A DNA stretch of 52,616 bases from Pseudomonas orientalis (GCF_001439815.1 NZ_JYLM01000018.1:1-52616), one strand, 5' to 3'; shown: positions 34,283 to 43,268, numbered from the stretch's first letter. Numbers and translations are program-made. The notes: generated by a model from the letters alone, not told the origin.

Positions 34283-34474
34283 ATGCAAGTATTCAACGTT
34301 GAAGGAATGACCTGCGGCCATTGCATTCGGGCGGTGACCCAGGCGGTGCAGAGCCAGGACGCAGGTGCCGAGGTCACCGTCGATCTCGCGGCAAAGCAGG
34401 TCAGGGTACAAAGCCAGCTGGAGCGCGAAGCCATCGCACAGTTGATCAAGGAAGAAGGCTACACCGTCGTCTGA
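34283..34474 (+). CDS. copZ: Copper chaperone CopZ
   Basis: 63-residue single heavy-metal-associated domain with the Cu(I) site MTCGHC (Cys11, Cys14), beginning MQVFNVEG. It carries Cu(I) in the cytosol, probably to CopA. The ATG at 34283 has AGGAG 7 bases upstream; the longer open frame starts inside the CueR operator and is rejected. It diverges from the secreted unknown gene. Confidence 0.93.
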   Translation: MQVFNVEGMTCGHCIRAVTQAVQSQDAGAEVTVDLAAKQVRVQSQLEREAIAQLIKEEGYTVV

Positions 34475-34507
34475 TTTTTAATAGTTAGCGAGCTATCTTA
34501 ATGTTCA

Positions 34508-34558
34508 AGGCACCCAAGCGCGGCTAGACTGTCGGGCTGCCGACTCACTTGGGTGCCT
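34508..34558. promoter_or_regulatory. Inverted repeat covering the ribosome-binding region of the Bcr-like gene
   Basis: AGGCACCCAAG (34508-34518) pairs perfectly with CTTGGGTGCCT (34548-34558). A second hairpin GTCGG/CCGAC with a tetraloop lies inside at 34531-34544. The right arm ends one base before the ATG at 34560 and hides the only partial Shine-Dalgarno (GGGTG). A translational control element is possible; it could instead be a protein-binding site. Confidence 0.45.
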
Positions 34559-34559
34559 G

Positions 34560-35753
34560 ATGAACCTTCGCATAATTCTGATCCTTGGCGCCTTGAGCGC
34601 CTTCGCGCCGTTGGCGATCGACTTTTACCTGCCGGGCTTCCCGGCGATGGCGAGCGCCTTTGCTACCGACGAAAAACATATCCAACTGACCCTGGCGGTG
34701 TATTTCGCCGGGCTGGCCATCGGCCAATTGATCTACGGCCCGCTGGCCGACCGCTTTGGCCGGCGCGGGCCGCTGCTCAGTGGCGTCACGCTGTTTACCC
34801 TCGCGTCCTTCGCCTGCGCCTATGCGCCGTCCCTGGAATGGCTGATCGGTGCGCGTTTCGTGCAGGCCCTCGGCGGCTGCGCGGGCATGGTGATCTCGCG
34901 GGCGGTGGTGAGTGACAAATGCGACGCCGTGGGCTCGGCCAAGGTGTATTCGCAACTGATGCTGGTCACGGGCCTGGCGCCGATCCTCGCGCCGCTGGCG
35001 GGCGGGCTGATGGTGGGGCTGTGGGGCTGGCAGTCGATTTTCCTGGCGCTGTCGCTGTTCAGCGTGATGGCGGCCGTTGCGGTGGCGGTGGGCTTGCCGG
35101 AAACCTTTCCGGCGCATCAGCCGCGCCAGCCGTTGTCCGGCTCGTTGCGTCGCTACGGCGCGCTGTTGTCGGACCGGGTCTACCTGGGTTACGCCCTGAC
35201 CGGCGGCATCTCGATTGCCGGGATGTTTGCTTATATCGCCGGTTCACCGTTCGTGTTCATCAAGCTGTATGGCGTCCCCGCCGAGCATTACGGCTGGCTG
35301 TTCGGCTCCAACGCCGCCGGTTTTATCCTGGTGGCCCAGTTGAATGCGCGATTGCTGGCCAAGCGTGGCCCGGCGTTTTTGCTCTCGCGTACGGTGTGGG
35401 TGTACGTGGCGGCGGCATTGACCCTGCTGGGGATTGCAGCGCTGCGCACCGAAGCCCTGTGGCCGTTGCTGGTGCCGCTGTTTATCTGTATCGCCAGCCT
35501 GGGTTGCATTCTGCCCAACACCTCGGCGTGTGCCATGAACGGGCAGGGCGCGCGCGCCGGCAGCGCGTCGGCGTTGCTCGGGTGCATTCAGTTCGGTGTG
35601 GCGGCGGGGGCGGCATCGTTGGTCGGTGTGTTGCACGACGGCACGGCGATGCCGATGGCAATGGTCATCAGCCTGTGCGGGGTGCTGGCGGTGACGATTG
35701 CGATGGCGACCGTGCGCCTGCAACGGGCCAGGGCCGCGCAGGCGCAGGCCTGA
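34560..35753 (+). CDS. MFS drug-efflux transporter, Bcr/CflA family
   Basis: 397 residues with 12 predicted membrane helices. It has LAIDFYLPGFPAMA in helix 1, characteristic of Bcr/CflA proteins, and motif A as PLADRFGRRGPL. The family exports drugs such as bicyclomycin, sulphonamides or chloramphenicol; the substrate here is unknown. No clear ribosome-binding site precedes the ATG, and an inverted repeat covers that region. It ends 8 bases from a convergent small gene. Confidence 0.9.
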   Translation: MNLRIILILGALSAFAPLAIDFYLPGFPAMASAFATDEKHIQLTLAVYFAGLAIGQLIYGPLADRFGRRGPLLSGVTLFTLASFACAYAPSLEWLIGARFVQALGGCAGMVISRAVVSDKCDAVGSAKVYSQLMLVTGLAPILAPLAGGLMVGLWGWQSIFLALSLFSVMAAVAVAVGLPETFPAHQPRQPLSGSLRRYGALLSDRVYLGYALTGGISIAGMFAYIAGSPFVFIKLYGVPAEHYGWLFGSNAAGFILVAQLNARLLAKRGPAFLLSRTVWVYVAAALTLLGIAALRTEALWPLLVPLFICIASLGCILPNTSACAMNGQGARAGSASALLGCIQFGVAAGAASLVGVLHDGTAMPMAMVISLCGVLAVTIAMATVRLQRARAAQAQA

Positions 35754-35761
35754 AGGGCCGA

Positions 35762-35935
35762 TCAGCCGGCGGCGCGTTGCTGGCTGAGGGGAAAACGGTG
35801 GGGGGCCTGGATGCGGGCTTGCAAGGTGTCGACGAAAGCACGGGCCTCGGCCTCGGTGTGAAAAATAATCGACCTCTGGTCCAGGCGGACCTCCCATTGG
35901 GATTTTTTTGCTAACGCTTTTATCAGGATCTTCAT
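35762..35935 (-). CDS. Small protein, function unknown
   Basis: 57 residues starting MKILIKALAKKSQWEVRL. The ATG at 35935 is preceded by GAGGAAG at a suitable distance. The protein has a basic N-terminus and EAEARAFVDTLQARIQAP further on, with no membrane helix or cysteine. It converges with the Bcr-like gene. I cannot name a family. Confidence 0.6.
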   Translation of the reverse strand: MKILIKALAKKSQWEVRLDQRSIIFHTEAEARAFVDTLQARIQAPHRFPLSQQRAAG

Positions 35936-36031
35936 TGCTGACTTCCTCACGTAAAAGAATCGTGGCAAAGGCGGCCAATATAAACCCGTATGCGCTCACA
36001 GAGATGACAAAGGTCAATTCTCGGACTAATG

Positions 36032-36067
36032 GTGTCGTCCATTACTTACATCAGTAACAGACGACAC
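36032..36067. promoter_or_regulatory. Nested dyad between the oxidoreductase and the small gene
   Basis: Outer arms GTGTCGTC and GACGACAC, inner arms TTACT and AGTAA, with a 6-base loop. It lies after the oxidoreductase stop (minus strand) and about 100 bases upstream of the small gene. It may end the oxidoreductase transcript or be an operator. There is no T-run right after it on the minus strand. Confidence 0.45.
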
Positions 36068-36080
36068 TGACAGCCGTTTT

Positions 36081-37094
36081 TTAGAACCCTTCCAACACGA
36101 TCTTGCCCTTGGCCTTGCCGCTTTCCAGCAGCGCATGGGCACGGCGCAGGTTCGCCGCATTGATCACGCCGAAGTGCTCGCCGAGCGTGGTTTTCAAGGT
36201 GCCGGCGTCGATCAGCGCGGCCACGCGGTTGAGCAGGTTGTGCTGCTCGATCATGTCCGGTGTCTCGAACATCGAGCGGGTGTACATGAACTCCCAGTGC
36301 AGCGACAGGCTCTTGCGCTTGAGCGTGCTCACGTCCAGCGCCTTGGGGTCGTCGATCAACGCCAGCTTGCCCTGGGGCTGCAGGGCTTCCACCAGTTGGT
36401 CCAGGTGATGGTCGGTCTGGGTCAGGCTGGCGACATGGGTCACTTGCGGGTGACCGGCGTGCTTGAGTGCTTCGCAGAGCGGCTGGCTATGGTCGATCAC
36501 CAAGTCGGCGCCCAGGGCCTTGGCCCATTCCTGGGTCTCCGGGCGCGAAGCGGTGCCGATGACTTTCAGCGCGGTGAGCTGGCTGGCCAGTTGGGTCAGG
36601 ATCGAGCCGACGCCGCCCGCTGCGCCGACAATCAGCAGGCTCTGGCCCAGGTCCTGTTTGCCCTCGGGTATTTGCAGGCGTTCGAACAGCAACTCCCAGG
36701 CGGTGATGGCGGTCAATGGCAGCGCGGCGGCTTCGGCAAAGCCCAGGCTCTTGGGCATATGGCCGACGATGCGTTCGTCCACGGTGTGCAGTTGGCTGTT
36801 GCCGCCTGGGCGAACCAGGGAGCCGGCGTAGAACACCTTGTCACCGGCCGTGAACAGCGTCACTTCGCTGCCGACCGCCTTGACCACGCCGGCCACGTCC
36901 CAGCCGAGCACCTTGGCGGCGCCGTTTTCCGGGGCGACGTTCTGGCGTACCTTGGTGTCCACCGGGTTGACCGAGATGGCTTTGACTTCCACCAGCAGGT
37001 CACGCGGCCCGGCGACGGGTTCGGGCAGTTCGATGTCTTGCAGGGCGTTCACGTCGCTGATGGGCAGGGACGTGTAATAGGCGATGGCTTTCAT
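36081..37094 (-). CDS. Zinc-type alcohol dehydrogenase family / quinone oxidoreductase
   Basis: 337-residue MDR-superfamily protein. The N-terminal domain has KAISVNPVDTKVRQ and the NADPH-binding motif reads GAAGGVGSILTQLA, as in quinone oxidoreductases. The cysteines that hold structural zinc in true alcohol dehydrogenases are absent. It probably reduces quinones or enones. A 98-bp REPIN lies upstream, between it and the ABM-fold gene. Confidence 0.88.
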   Translation of the reverse strand: MKAIAYYTSLPISDVNALQDIELPEPVAGPRDLLVEVKAISVNPVDTKVRQNVAPENGAAKVLGWDVAGVVKAVGSEVTLFTAGDKVFYAGSLVRPGGNSQLHTVDERIVGHMPKSLGFAEAAALPLTAITAWELLFERLQIPEGKQDLGQSLLIVGAAGGVGSILTQLASQLTALKVIGTASRPETQEWAKALGADLVIDHSQPLCEALKHAGHPQVTHVASLTQTDHHLDQLVEALQPQGKLALIDDPKALDVSTLKRKSLSLHWEFMYTRSMFETPDMIEQHNLLNRVAALIDAGTLKTTLGEHFGVINAANLRRAHALLESGKAKGKIVLEGF

Positions 37095-37120
37095 GATGTC
37101 TCCGGGTAAATACGGTCAAT

Positions 37121-37218
37121 GTAGGAGCGAGCTTGCTCGCGAAAATCGTTAACGATGACGCGATACTTCTGGTTAAACACGTCGTCCTTGCGTTTTTCGC
37201 GAGCACGCTCGCTCCTAC
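37121..37218 (-). repeat. 98-bp REPIN, GTAGGAG family, copy 5
   Basis: Standard ends. The right arm has one change (GAGCACGCTC). The loop is more diverged than in copies 1, 2 and 4 but keeps the same length and orientation signal (CGCGTCATCGTTAACG on the minus strand). Confidence 0.9.
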
Positions 37219-37232
37219 AAAAAAGGGCGTAG

Positions 37233-37526
37233 TCAGGCGAGAAACTTCAGGCGCTTGAGTTCGAAGTGTTCGATCACCTCGGCGGCCTGGGCTCGAAACG
37301 CCTGGATATGCGCACTCTGGTCGTGGTCGGCCAGGGCCGCGTCGTCACTCCAGCGCTCGAGCATGTAAAAAGTCTCGGGATGTTGCAGATCCTGGTGCAG
37401 GTCGTACTGCTCGCAACCGGGTTCCAGGCGAGTCGGTTCGAGCAAACCGCGCAGCAGGGTTTCCAGAGTGGCCTGTTGGCCGGGCTTGGCAATCAGTGTG
37501 GCGATGACGTTAAAGGCGGTCGACAT
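37233..37526 (-). CDS. Antibiotic-biosynthesis-monooxygenase-fold protein (YgiN-like)
   Basis: 97 residues starting MSTAFNVIATLIAKPGQQ, with LEPGCEQYDLHQD and FYMLERWSDDAALADHDQS. This pattern matches small ABM-domain proteins such as YgiN, a quinol monooxygenase. It is divergent from the LysR gene 117 bases away, so it is the likely target of that regulator. Confidence 0.85.
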   Translation of the reverse strand: MSTAFNVIATLIAKPGQQATLETLLRGLLEPTRLEPGCEQYDLHQDLQHPETFYMLERWSDDAALADHDQSAHIQAFRAQAAEVIEHFELKRLKFLA

Positions 37527-37643
37527 ATCAACTCCGGGTCGATGGGAAACGGGATGGCTAGATGATTGGCTATTTCCAGCACAGATAAAAGCGGCTAAAA
37601 CACAGGTCTGTTTCAATAAAAAATTGATAATTGGCGGAAATTG

Positions 37644-38570
37644 ATGCTGCGCTTTGATGATTTGCAGTTGTTTGTCCGGGCCGCGGACCTGGGCAGTCTG
37701 TCGGCGGCCGCGCGGGTGATGGACCTGTCCCCGGCGGTCGCCAGCGCCGCGTTGAAGCGCATAGAACACCAACTGGGCACGCGCCTACTGGCACGCTCCA
37801 CCCGCAGCCTGCGCTTGACCGCCGAGGGTGAGGGGTTTCTCACCTACGCCCGCGCCGCGTTGAATTCACTGGATGAAGGGCGGCGCCTGCTGGCCAGTGG
37901 GCAGGACCATGTCAGCGGCATGCTGCAGCTGTCGGCGCCTTCGGATTTCGGGCGCAATCAGTTGTTACCCTGGTTGGATGATTTCCAGCGTGAATACCCG
38001 CAACTGAGCGTGCGCCTGCTGCTGGGAGATCGCATCGCCGACCTGTACCGTCAGCCGGTGGACATTGCCTTGCGTTATGGCGAGCCCGAGGACTCCAGCC
38101 TGGTTGCCCTGCCCATTGCCCCTGACAATGTCCGGGTGCTGTGCGCGGCGCCCGGTTATCTGGCCCGGCACGGCGAGCCGCGGCAGTTGGAGCAACTGGC
38201 CCAGCACAATTGCCTGCTCTATATGCTCGCTGACCGCGTGCACGACCATTGGCGTTTTTTGGACGGCAAGCGCGAGGTCAGCCTGACGGTTTCGGGCGAT
38301 CGCGTCAGCGACGACGCCGACGTGGTGCGCCGCTGGGCGGTGGCGGGCGTCGGCATTGCGTACAAGTCCTGGCTGGATGTGAGTACCGATGTCGTGGCCG
38401 GGCGTCTGCACTTGATCCTGCCGGAGCTGCGCGGTGAGCGCACACCGCTTAACCTGCTGTGCGCGCACCGTGCGCAGTTGAGCAAGCCCGTCAACTTGCT
38501 GCGGGAAATGCTCGTGTCCCGTTGTGCGACATTGACGGCGCAACTGTCGGAGCGATTCGCTGTGAAGTAA
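37644..38570 (+). CDS. LysR-family transcriptional regulator
   Basis: 308 residues. The N-terminal helix-turn-helix reads LQLFVRAADLGSLSAAARVMDLSPAVASAALKRIE, followed by a substrate-binding domain typical of the CrgA-like branch (GMLQLSAPSDFGR). The ATG at 37644 is preferred over the TTG at 37641. It is divergent from the ABM-fold gene, which it may control together with the oxidoreductase further left. Confidence 0.9.
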   Translation: MLRFDDLQLFVRAADLGSLSAAARVMDLSPAVASAALKRIEHQLGTRLLARSTRSLRLTAEGEGFLTYARAALNSLDEGRRLLASGQDHVSGMLQLSAPSDFGRNQLLPWLDDFQREYPQLSVRLLLGDRIADLYRQPVDIALRYGEPEDSSLVALPIAPDNVRVLCAAPGYLARHGEPRQLEQLAQHNCLLYMLADRVHDHWRFLDGKREVSLTVSGDRVSDDADVVRRWAVAGVGIAYKSWLDVSTDVVAGRLHLILPELRGERTPLNLLCAHRAQLSKPVNLLREMLVSRCATLTAQLSERFAVK

Positions 38571-38707
38571 CGGCCTCCAGCAAAGCAGGACATTTCGCTC
38601 AAGTGCTGTCCGTATCCAGGCTGTAAGACGTCATGGAACCGGCTGTTTTGGCCCCTATACTTTGGCGCCAACCGCAGCAGAAAAACGGTTCAACGGGGAG
38701 TCGAAAG

Positions 38708-39409
38708 ATGGAACAGGCACCATGTATCAGTCGTATCGCCAGCTTGCTTGCCGAGCCTAAGCGCACCGCAATGGTGTGGGCATTGATGGACGGTTCGGCG
38801 AAATCTTCAGAGGAGTTGGCCAGGTTCGCCGGGCTGTCGCCGGCGTCGGCCAATGCCCATTTGGCGCGGTTGACCGGCAGCGGCCTGCTGCGGGTCGACG
38901 CGCGACGGGGCAAGCGGTTGTTTCGCGTGGCGGCGGCCGACGTCAGTGCCGCCATCGATGCGCTGGCGACGACAACCATGGCCAGTGCGACGCGCACAGC
39001 GCCAGATATTCAGCCTCCCGCGTTGCTGGCACCGCCGCTGTTGCGTCGCGCCCGCGTGTGCCACGACCACCTCGGCGGTGAACTGGCGGCCGGGCTGTAC
39101 CAACGGATGACACAGGCTGGGTGGATCCAGCGCTACGAACAACGTACCGAAGTGACGGTCAAGGGCACCCGGCATCTGGCGGAGCTGGGTATTTTCATCC
39201 AGGCATTTTCGTCGCCGCTGGTCTGTGACTGTTTCGACTGGAGCCAGCAGCAACCGCATGTCGGCGGTGCGCTCGGCGCGGGGTTGTTGCGGCTGTTTTT
39301 GCAGTCGAACTGGGTGAGTGCCATCGACGAATCCCGGGCCTTGTCTGTCAGCGACGCCGGGCTTGCGCACATCAACCGATTGGCCGCATTGCCGGAGCGT
39401 CGCTCCTAG
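38708..39409 (+). CDS. ArsR-type transcriptional regulator
   Basis: 233 residues. The N-terminal winged helix (about 5-75) contains LLAEPKRTAMVWALMDGSAKSSEELARFAGLSPASANAHLARL, which is typical of ArsR regulators. The C-terminal 150 residues include CHDHLGGELAAGL, characteristic of a longer ArsR branch, with no obvious metal site. The ATG at 38708 has GGGGAG 7 bases upstream; the longer open frame starts 25 residues earlier without support. It precedes an MFS gene by 84 bases on the same strand and may control it. Confidence 0.85.
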   Translation: MEQAPCISRIASLLAEPKRTAMVWALMDGSAKSSEELARFAGLSPASANAHLARLTGSGLLRVDARRGKRLFRVAAADVSAAIDALATTTMASATRTAPDIQPPALLAPPLLRRARVCHDHLGGELAAGLYQRMTQAGWIQRYEQRTEVTVKGTRHLAELGIFIQAFSSPLVCDCFDWSQQQPHVGGALGAGLLRLFLQSNWVSAIDESRALSVSDAGLAHINRLAALPERRS

Positions 39410-39493
39410 TTTCGGTCAGGTCGCATCCAGCCAGCGCCCGGGCAGGCGATGTCGCACACTCGCCCAAGGGTTTTTTCACGCGTGGGGTGGGGC

Positions 39494-40864
39494 ATGGGGA
39501 TGCAGGGCTATAGCGCAGCAGAGCGGTTGGAACGGTTGCCCGTCAGTGGTTACCACCGAATCATTTTCATCATCATTGCCCTGGCGTTTTTCTTCGACTC
39601 CATGGACCTGGCGATGATGACGTTTCTATTGGGCTCGATCAAAACCGAGTTCGGCCTGAGTACGGCCCAGGCCGGGTTGCTGGCCAGTTCGAGCTTTTTC
39701 GGCATGGTGGTCGGCGCTTCGCTCTCCGGAATGCTCGCCGATCGCTTCGGGCGCAAGCCGGTGTTCCAGTGGAGCATCGTGTTGTGGGGCGTCGCCAGCT
39801 ACTTGTGCTCCACGGCGCAGACGGTCGAGACGCTGACGCTGTTTCGCATCCTGCTGGGTATTGGCATGGGTATGGAATTTCCGATTGCCCAGTCGATGTT
39901 GTCGGAGCTGATCCCGGCAAAGCGACGCGGGCGGTATATCGCGTTGATGGATGGCTTTTGGCCGCTGGGATTTGTCGCTGCCGGGGTGCTGTCTTACTTC
40001 CTGCTGCCGGTAGTGGGTTGGCGCGACATTTTCCTGGTGCTGGCGGTGCCGGCGGTATTTGTACTGGCCATCCGGTTTTTCATTCCGGAATCGCCGCGCT
40101 GGCTGGAACAGGCCGGGCGCCACGAGGCGGCGGACAAGGTATTGCTGGGCATTGAGCAAAAGGTGCGCGACGCCCTTGGCGGCGCCGAGTTGCCTGAGCC
40201 TGTCGCCTTGCCGCGGGTGGCGAGTACGCCGGGCACGTTCTTCTCGGCCTTCCAGCAGTTGTGGTCGGCCCGGTACCGTCAACGCACGATGATGATCTGG
40301 AGCGTCTGGTTCTTTGCCCTGCTCGGGTTCTACGGACTGACTTCGTGGTTGAGTGCGTTGCTGCAGCAGTCAGGCTTTGCCGTGACGCAATCGGTGTATT
40401 ACACGGTGATCATTTCCCTGGGCGGGATACCCGGTTTCCTGATGGCTGCGTGGCTGGTCGAGCGTTGGGGGCGCAAGCCGGTGTGCGTGGTGACGTTGCT
40501 GGGCGGCGGGGTGATGGCGTTTTTATATGGGCAGAGCGCGGTGTTTGGCGGCAATGTCGGCCTGCTGATTACGACCGGCTTGTTGATGCAGTTCTTTCTA
40601 TTTGGCATGTGGGCGGTGTTGTACACCTATACGCCGGAGCTGTATCCCACCTCGGCGCGCGCGACGGGGTCCGGGTTTGCCTCGGCGATTGGTCGCGTGG
40701 GGTCGTTGCTGGGGCCGCTGGTGACCGGGCTGGTGTTTCCGATAACCGGGCAGGGCGGGGTGTTTGCCCTGGGCGCGTTGTGTTTTGCGGTGGCGGCGCT
40801 GGTGGTGTGGGTGTTTGGAATGGAGACCAAGGGCAAGACGTTGGAAGAACTCACTGAAATCTAG
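39494..40864 (+). CDS. MFS transporter (sugar/metabolite:H+ symporter type)
   Basis: About 456 residues with 12 helices. Motif A reads GMLADRFGRKP, and helix 4-5 has RILLGIGMGMEFPIAQSMLSE, characteristic of the metabolite symporters related to NiaP and aromatic-acid carriers. PESPRWL follows helix 6, and LYPTSARATGSG is near the C-terminal half. Substrate not readable. I chose the ATG at 39494; 39500 and an upstream TTG/ATG at 39449 are alternatives. Confidence 0.88.
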   Translation: MGMQGYSAAERLERLPVSGYHRIIFIIIALAFFFDSMDLAMMTFLLGSIKTEFGLSTAQAGLLASSSFFGMVVGASLSGMLADRFGRKPVFQWSIVLWGVASYLCSTAQTVETLTLFRILLGIGMGMEFPIAQSMLSELIPAKRRGRYIALMDGFWPLGFVAAGVLSYFLLPVVGWRDIFLVLAVPAVFVLAIRFFIPESPRWLEQAGRHEAADKVLLGIEQKVRDALGGAELPEPVALPRVASTPGTFFSAFQQLWSARYRQRTMMIWSVWFFALLGFYGLTSWLSALLQQSGFAVTQSVYYTVIISLGGIPGFLMAAWLVERWGRKPVCVVTLLGGGVMAFLYGQSAVFGGNVGLLITTGLLMQFFLFGMWAVLYTYTPELYPTSARATGSGFASAIGRVGSLLGPLVTGLVFPITGQGGVFALGALCFAVAALVVWVFGMETKGKTLEELTEI

Positions 40865-40881
40865 GGTTACCGCAAAACCAT

Positions 40882-40968
40882 GTGGGAGGGGGCTTGCCCC
40901 CGATCGCGGTGTATTAGTCAATACATGTCTGTCTGACAGACTGCAATCGGGGGCAAGCCCCCTCCCAC
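40882..40968. repeat. REPIN, GTGGGAGG family
   Basis: GTGGGAGGGGGCTTGCCCCC at 40882 and its reverse complement ending at 40968, 87 bases in all. It lies between the convergent MFS and add genes and can fold as a long hairpin. Confidence 0.92.
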
Positions 40969-40999
40969 ATTTAGCCTCCATTCATTCAGTAACTGGCGG

Positions 41000-41953
41000 T
41001 CAAGGCTTTACCAGTCGCGCATCCAGGCTGTTCTGCGCCAGGCGTTTGGCCTGGTCCTGGGTCATGCCCAGGGAGGTGTACAGCGCGTGGAAGTTCTCGG
41101 TGACGTAACCGCCGAAGTAGGCCGGGTCATCCGAGTTCACCGTGACCTTCACCCCACGCTCAAGCATGTCGAGGATGTTGTGCTGGGCCATGTCGTCGAA
41201 GACGCACAGCTTGGTGTTGGACAACGGGCACACGGTCAGCGGGATCTGCTCGTCGATGATGCGCTGCATCAGGCGCTCGTCTTCGATGGCGCGCACGCCG
41301 TGGTCGATGCGCTGGATTTTCAGCAGGTCGATGGCTTCCCAGATGTACTCGGGCGGGCCTTCTTCGCCGGCGTGGGCGACGGTGAGGAAGCCTTCGTGAC
41401 GGGCGCGGTCGAACACGCGCTGGAACTTGCTCGGCGGGTGACCCATCTCCGAACTGTCCAGGCCCACGGCGACGAACGCGTCACGGAACGGCAGCGCCTG
41501 GTCGAGGGTTTTCTCGGCTTCGGCTTCGCTCAGGTGGCGCAGGAAGCTGAGAATCAGGCCGCTGGTGATGCCCAGTTGCTGCTCGCCGTCCTTGAGCGCG
41601 GCAGCGATGCCGTTGAGCACCACTTCGAAGGGCACGCCTCGGTCGGTGTGGGTTTGCGGGTCGAAGAAGGGTTCGGTGTGAATCACGTTCTGGGCTTTGC
41701 AGCGCAGCAGGTAGGCCCAGGTCAGGTCGTAGAAATCCTGGGACGTGCGCAGCACATCGGCACCCTTGTAATACAGGTCGAGAAACTCTTGCAGGTTGTT
41801 GAAGGCGTAGGCCTTGCGCAGGGTTTCGACGTCGTTCCACGGCAACGCAATCTTGTTGCGTTCGGCCAGGGCGAACAGCAGCTCAGGCTCCAGCGAGCCT
41901 TCCAGGTGCAGGTGCAGTTCAGCCTTGGGCAGGGCGTTGAGCCAATCGTACAT
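41000..41953 (-). CDS. add: Adenosine/adenine deaminase family protein
   Basis: 317-residue metal-dependent amidohydrolase. Metal ligands are in ELHLHLEG, AHAGEEG and NSDDPAYFGG; the general His is in RIDHGVR. The short form with this gene context (equivalent to P. aeruginosa PA0148) has been shown in that species to deaminate adenine rather than adenosine, so the common name add is probably misleading. It is part of a loose purine-catabolism region with the 8-oxoguanine deaminase and the NCS2 permease. Confidence 0.9.
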   Translation of the reverse strand: MYDWLNALPKAELHLHLEGSLEPELLFALAERNKIALPWNDVETLRKAYAFNNLQEFLDLYYKGADVLRTSQDFYDLTWAYLLRCKAQNVIHTEPFFDPQTHTDRGVPFEVVLNGIAAALKDGEQQLGITSGLILSFLRHLSEAEAEKTLDQALPFRDAFVAVGLDSSEMGHPPSKFQRVFDRARHEGFLTVAHAGEEGPPEYIWEAIDLLKIQRIDHGVRAIEDERLMQRIIDEQIPLTVCPLSNTKLCVFDDMAQHNILDMLERGVKVTVNSDDPAYFGGYVTENFHALYTSLGMTQDQAKRLAQNSLDARLVKP

Positions 41954-42146
41954 ATCTAAAATCTCATCAGGTGCAATGGCGGCATTCTACAGGCCATGGC
42001 TGAAATAATCGGCAAAACCTGACCAGCAGGAGAGTATTTGATTTATTCGCACAAGTTCGATGTGAACTAAGGTGTAACGAAACGTTAGCGGCGTGGCGCA
42101 GTCTGTACCCCAACGATGACTGATTTGCCGTACATAAAGGCCCCCC

Positions 42147-43238
42147 ATGCTCACTTCTCTCAAGCAAGAAAAATTCATGTTGGTGGCGCTGATTGCCGCC
42201 ATTGCCGCCTACCCCTTGGAACACTGGATGCTCCACAGCGGGCAGGTAGTGGCGTTGCTCGCCGGCCTCGCCTTGATTGCATTTATCGTGATGGCGTCGA
42301 TGCGCGTGGCCCACCACGCCGAACAACTGGCGGAAAAGGTCGGCGACCCCTACGGCACCATGATCCTGACCCTGGCGGCCGTGCTGGTGGAAGTGGTGAT
42401 CCTGGCAATCATGATGAGCAACGAGCCTTCACCCACGCTGGTGCGCGACACCATCTATTCGGCGGTGATGCTCGATATCAACGGCATCCTCGGACTGGCC
42501 GCGCTGATGGGCGGCATCAAGCATGGCGAGCAGTCCTACAACGATGACTCGGCGCGCACCTACAGCGTGATGATTCTCACCGCCATGGGCGTATCGATGG
42601 TGGTGCCTGAATTTATCCCCGAGGCCGACTGGAAAATTTACTCGGCCTTCACTATCGGCGCGATGGTGGTGCTCTACACCTTGTTCCTGAGAATGCAGGT
42701 AGGCCCGCACAGTTATTTCTTCAGCTACAGCTATCCGGAAAAACGCCGCAAGAAATCAACCGAAGAAGAGCACGCGCAGCCCGTGAACCTCGCGTTTTCG
42801 ATCGGCACCCTGGTGTTTGGTGTGATAGTGATTGGCGCGTTGGCCGAGGTGATGTCCAAGACCCTCGACCTGGGCCTGGAAGGCACAGGCGCCCCGCCGG
42901 TCATCACCGCGATCGTCGTGGCGGCTATTTCCGCAGCGCCGGAAATTCTTACGGCATTGCGCGCCGCCCTGGCCAATCGCATGCAGTCGGTGGTAAATAT
43001 CGCGCTGGGTGCGTCGCTGTCGACGGTGATTCTGACGGTGCCGGTGATGGAAGCCATGGCCCTCTATACAGGCCAGCCGTTCCAGATGGCAATGACGCCG
43101 GTGCAGACGGTGATGGTGTTTATTACGCTGATTGTCAGTGCGATCAACCTCAATGATGGCGAGACCAATGCCATCGAAGGGATGACCCATTTCGTGCTGT
43201 TTGCGACCTTCATCATGCTGTCGCTGCTGGGGCTGTAA
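42147..43238 (+). CDS. chaA: Calcium/proton antiporter ChaA (CaCA family)
   Basis: 363 residues, about 11 hydrophobic segments. The two characteristic repeats are LTLAAVLVEVVILAIMM with its key Glu and AISAAPEILTALRAALANR. An acidic cytoplasmic loop with PEKRRKKSTEEEH separates the halves. Exports Ca2+ or Na+ in exchange for protons at alkaline pH. Divergent from add; a single REP palindrome follows it. The start at 42147 could instead be the ATG at 42177. Confidence 0.92.
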   Translation: MLTSLKQEKFMLVALIAAIAAYPLEHWMLHSGQVVALLAGLALIAFIVMASMRVAHHAEQLAEKVGDPYGTMILTLAAVLVEVVILAIMMSNEPSPTLVRDTIYSAVMLDINGILGLAALMGGIKHGEQSYNDDSARTYSVMILTAMGVSMVVPEFIPEADWKIYSAFTIGAMVVLYTLFLRMQVGPHSYFFSYSYPEKRRKKSTEEEHAQPVNLAFSIGTLVFGVIVIGALAEVMSKTLDLGLEGTGAPPVITAIVVAAISAAPEILTALRAALANRMQSVVNIALGASLSTVILTVPVMEAMALYTGQPFQMAMTPVQTVMVFITLIVSAINLNDGETNAIEGMTHFVLFATFIMLSLLGL

Positions 43239-43268
43239 CCCGATTTCAAGCACACCATAAAACCAAAT

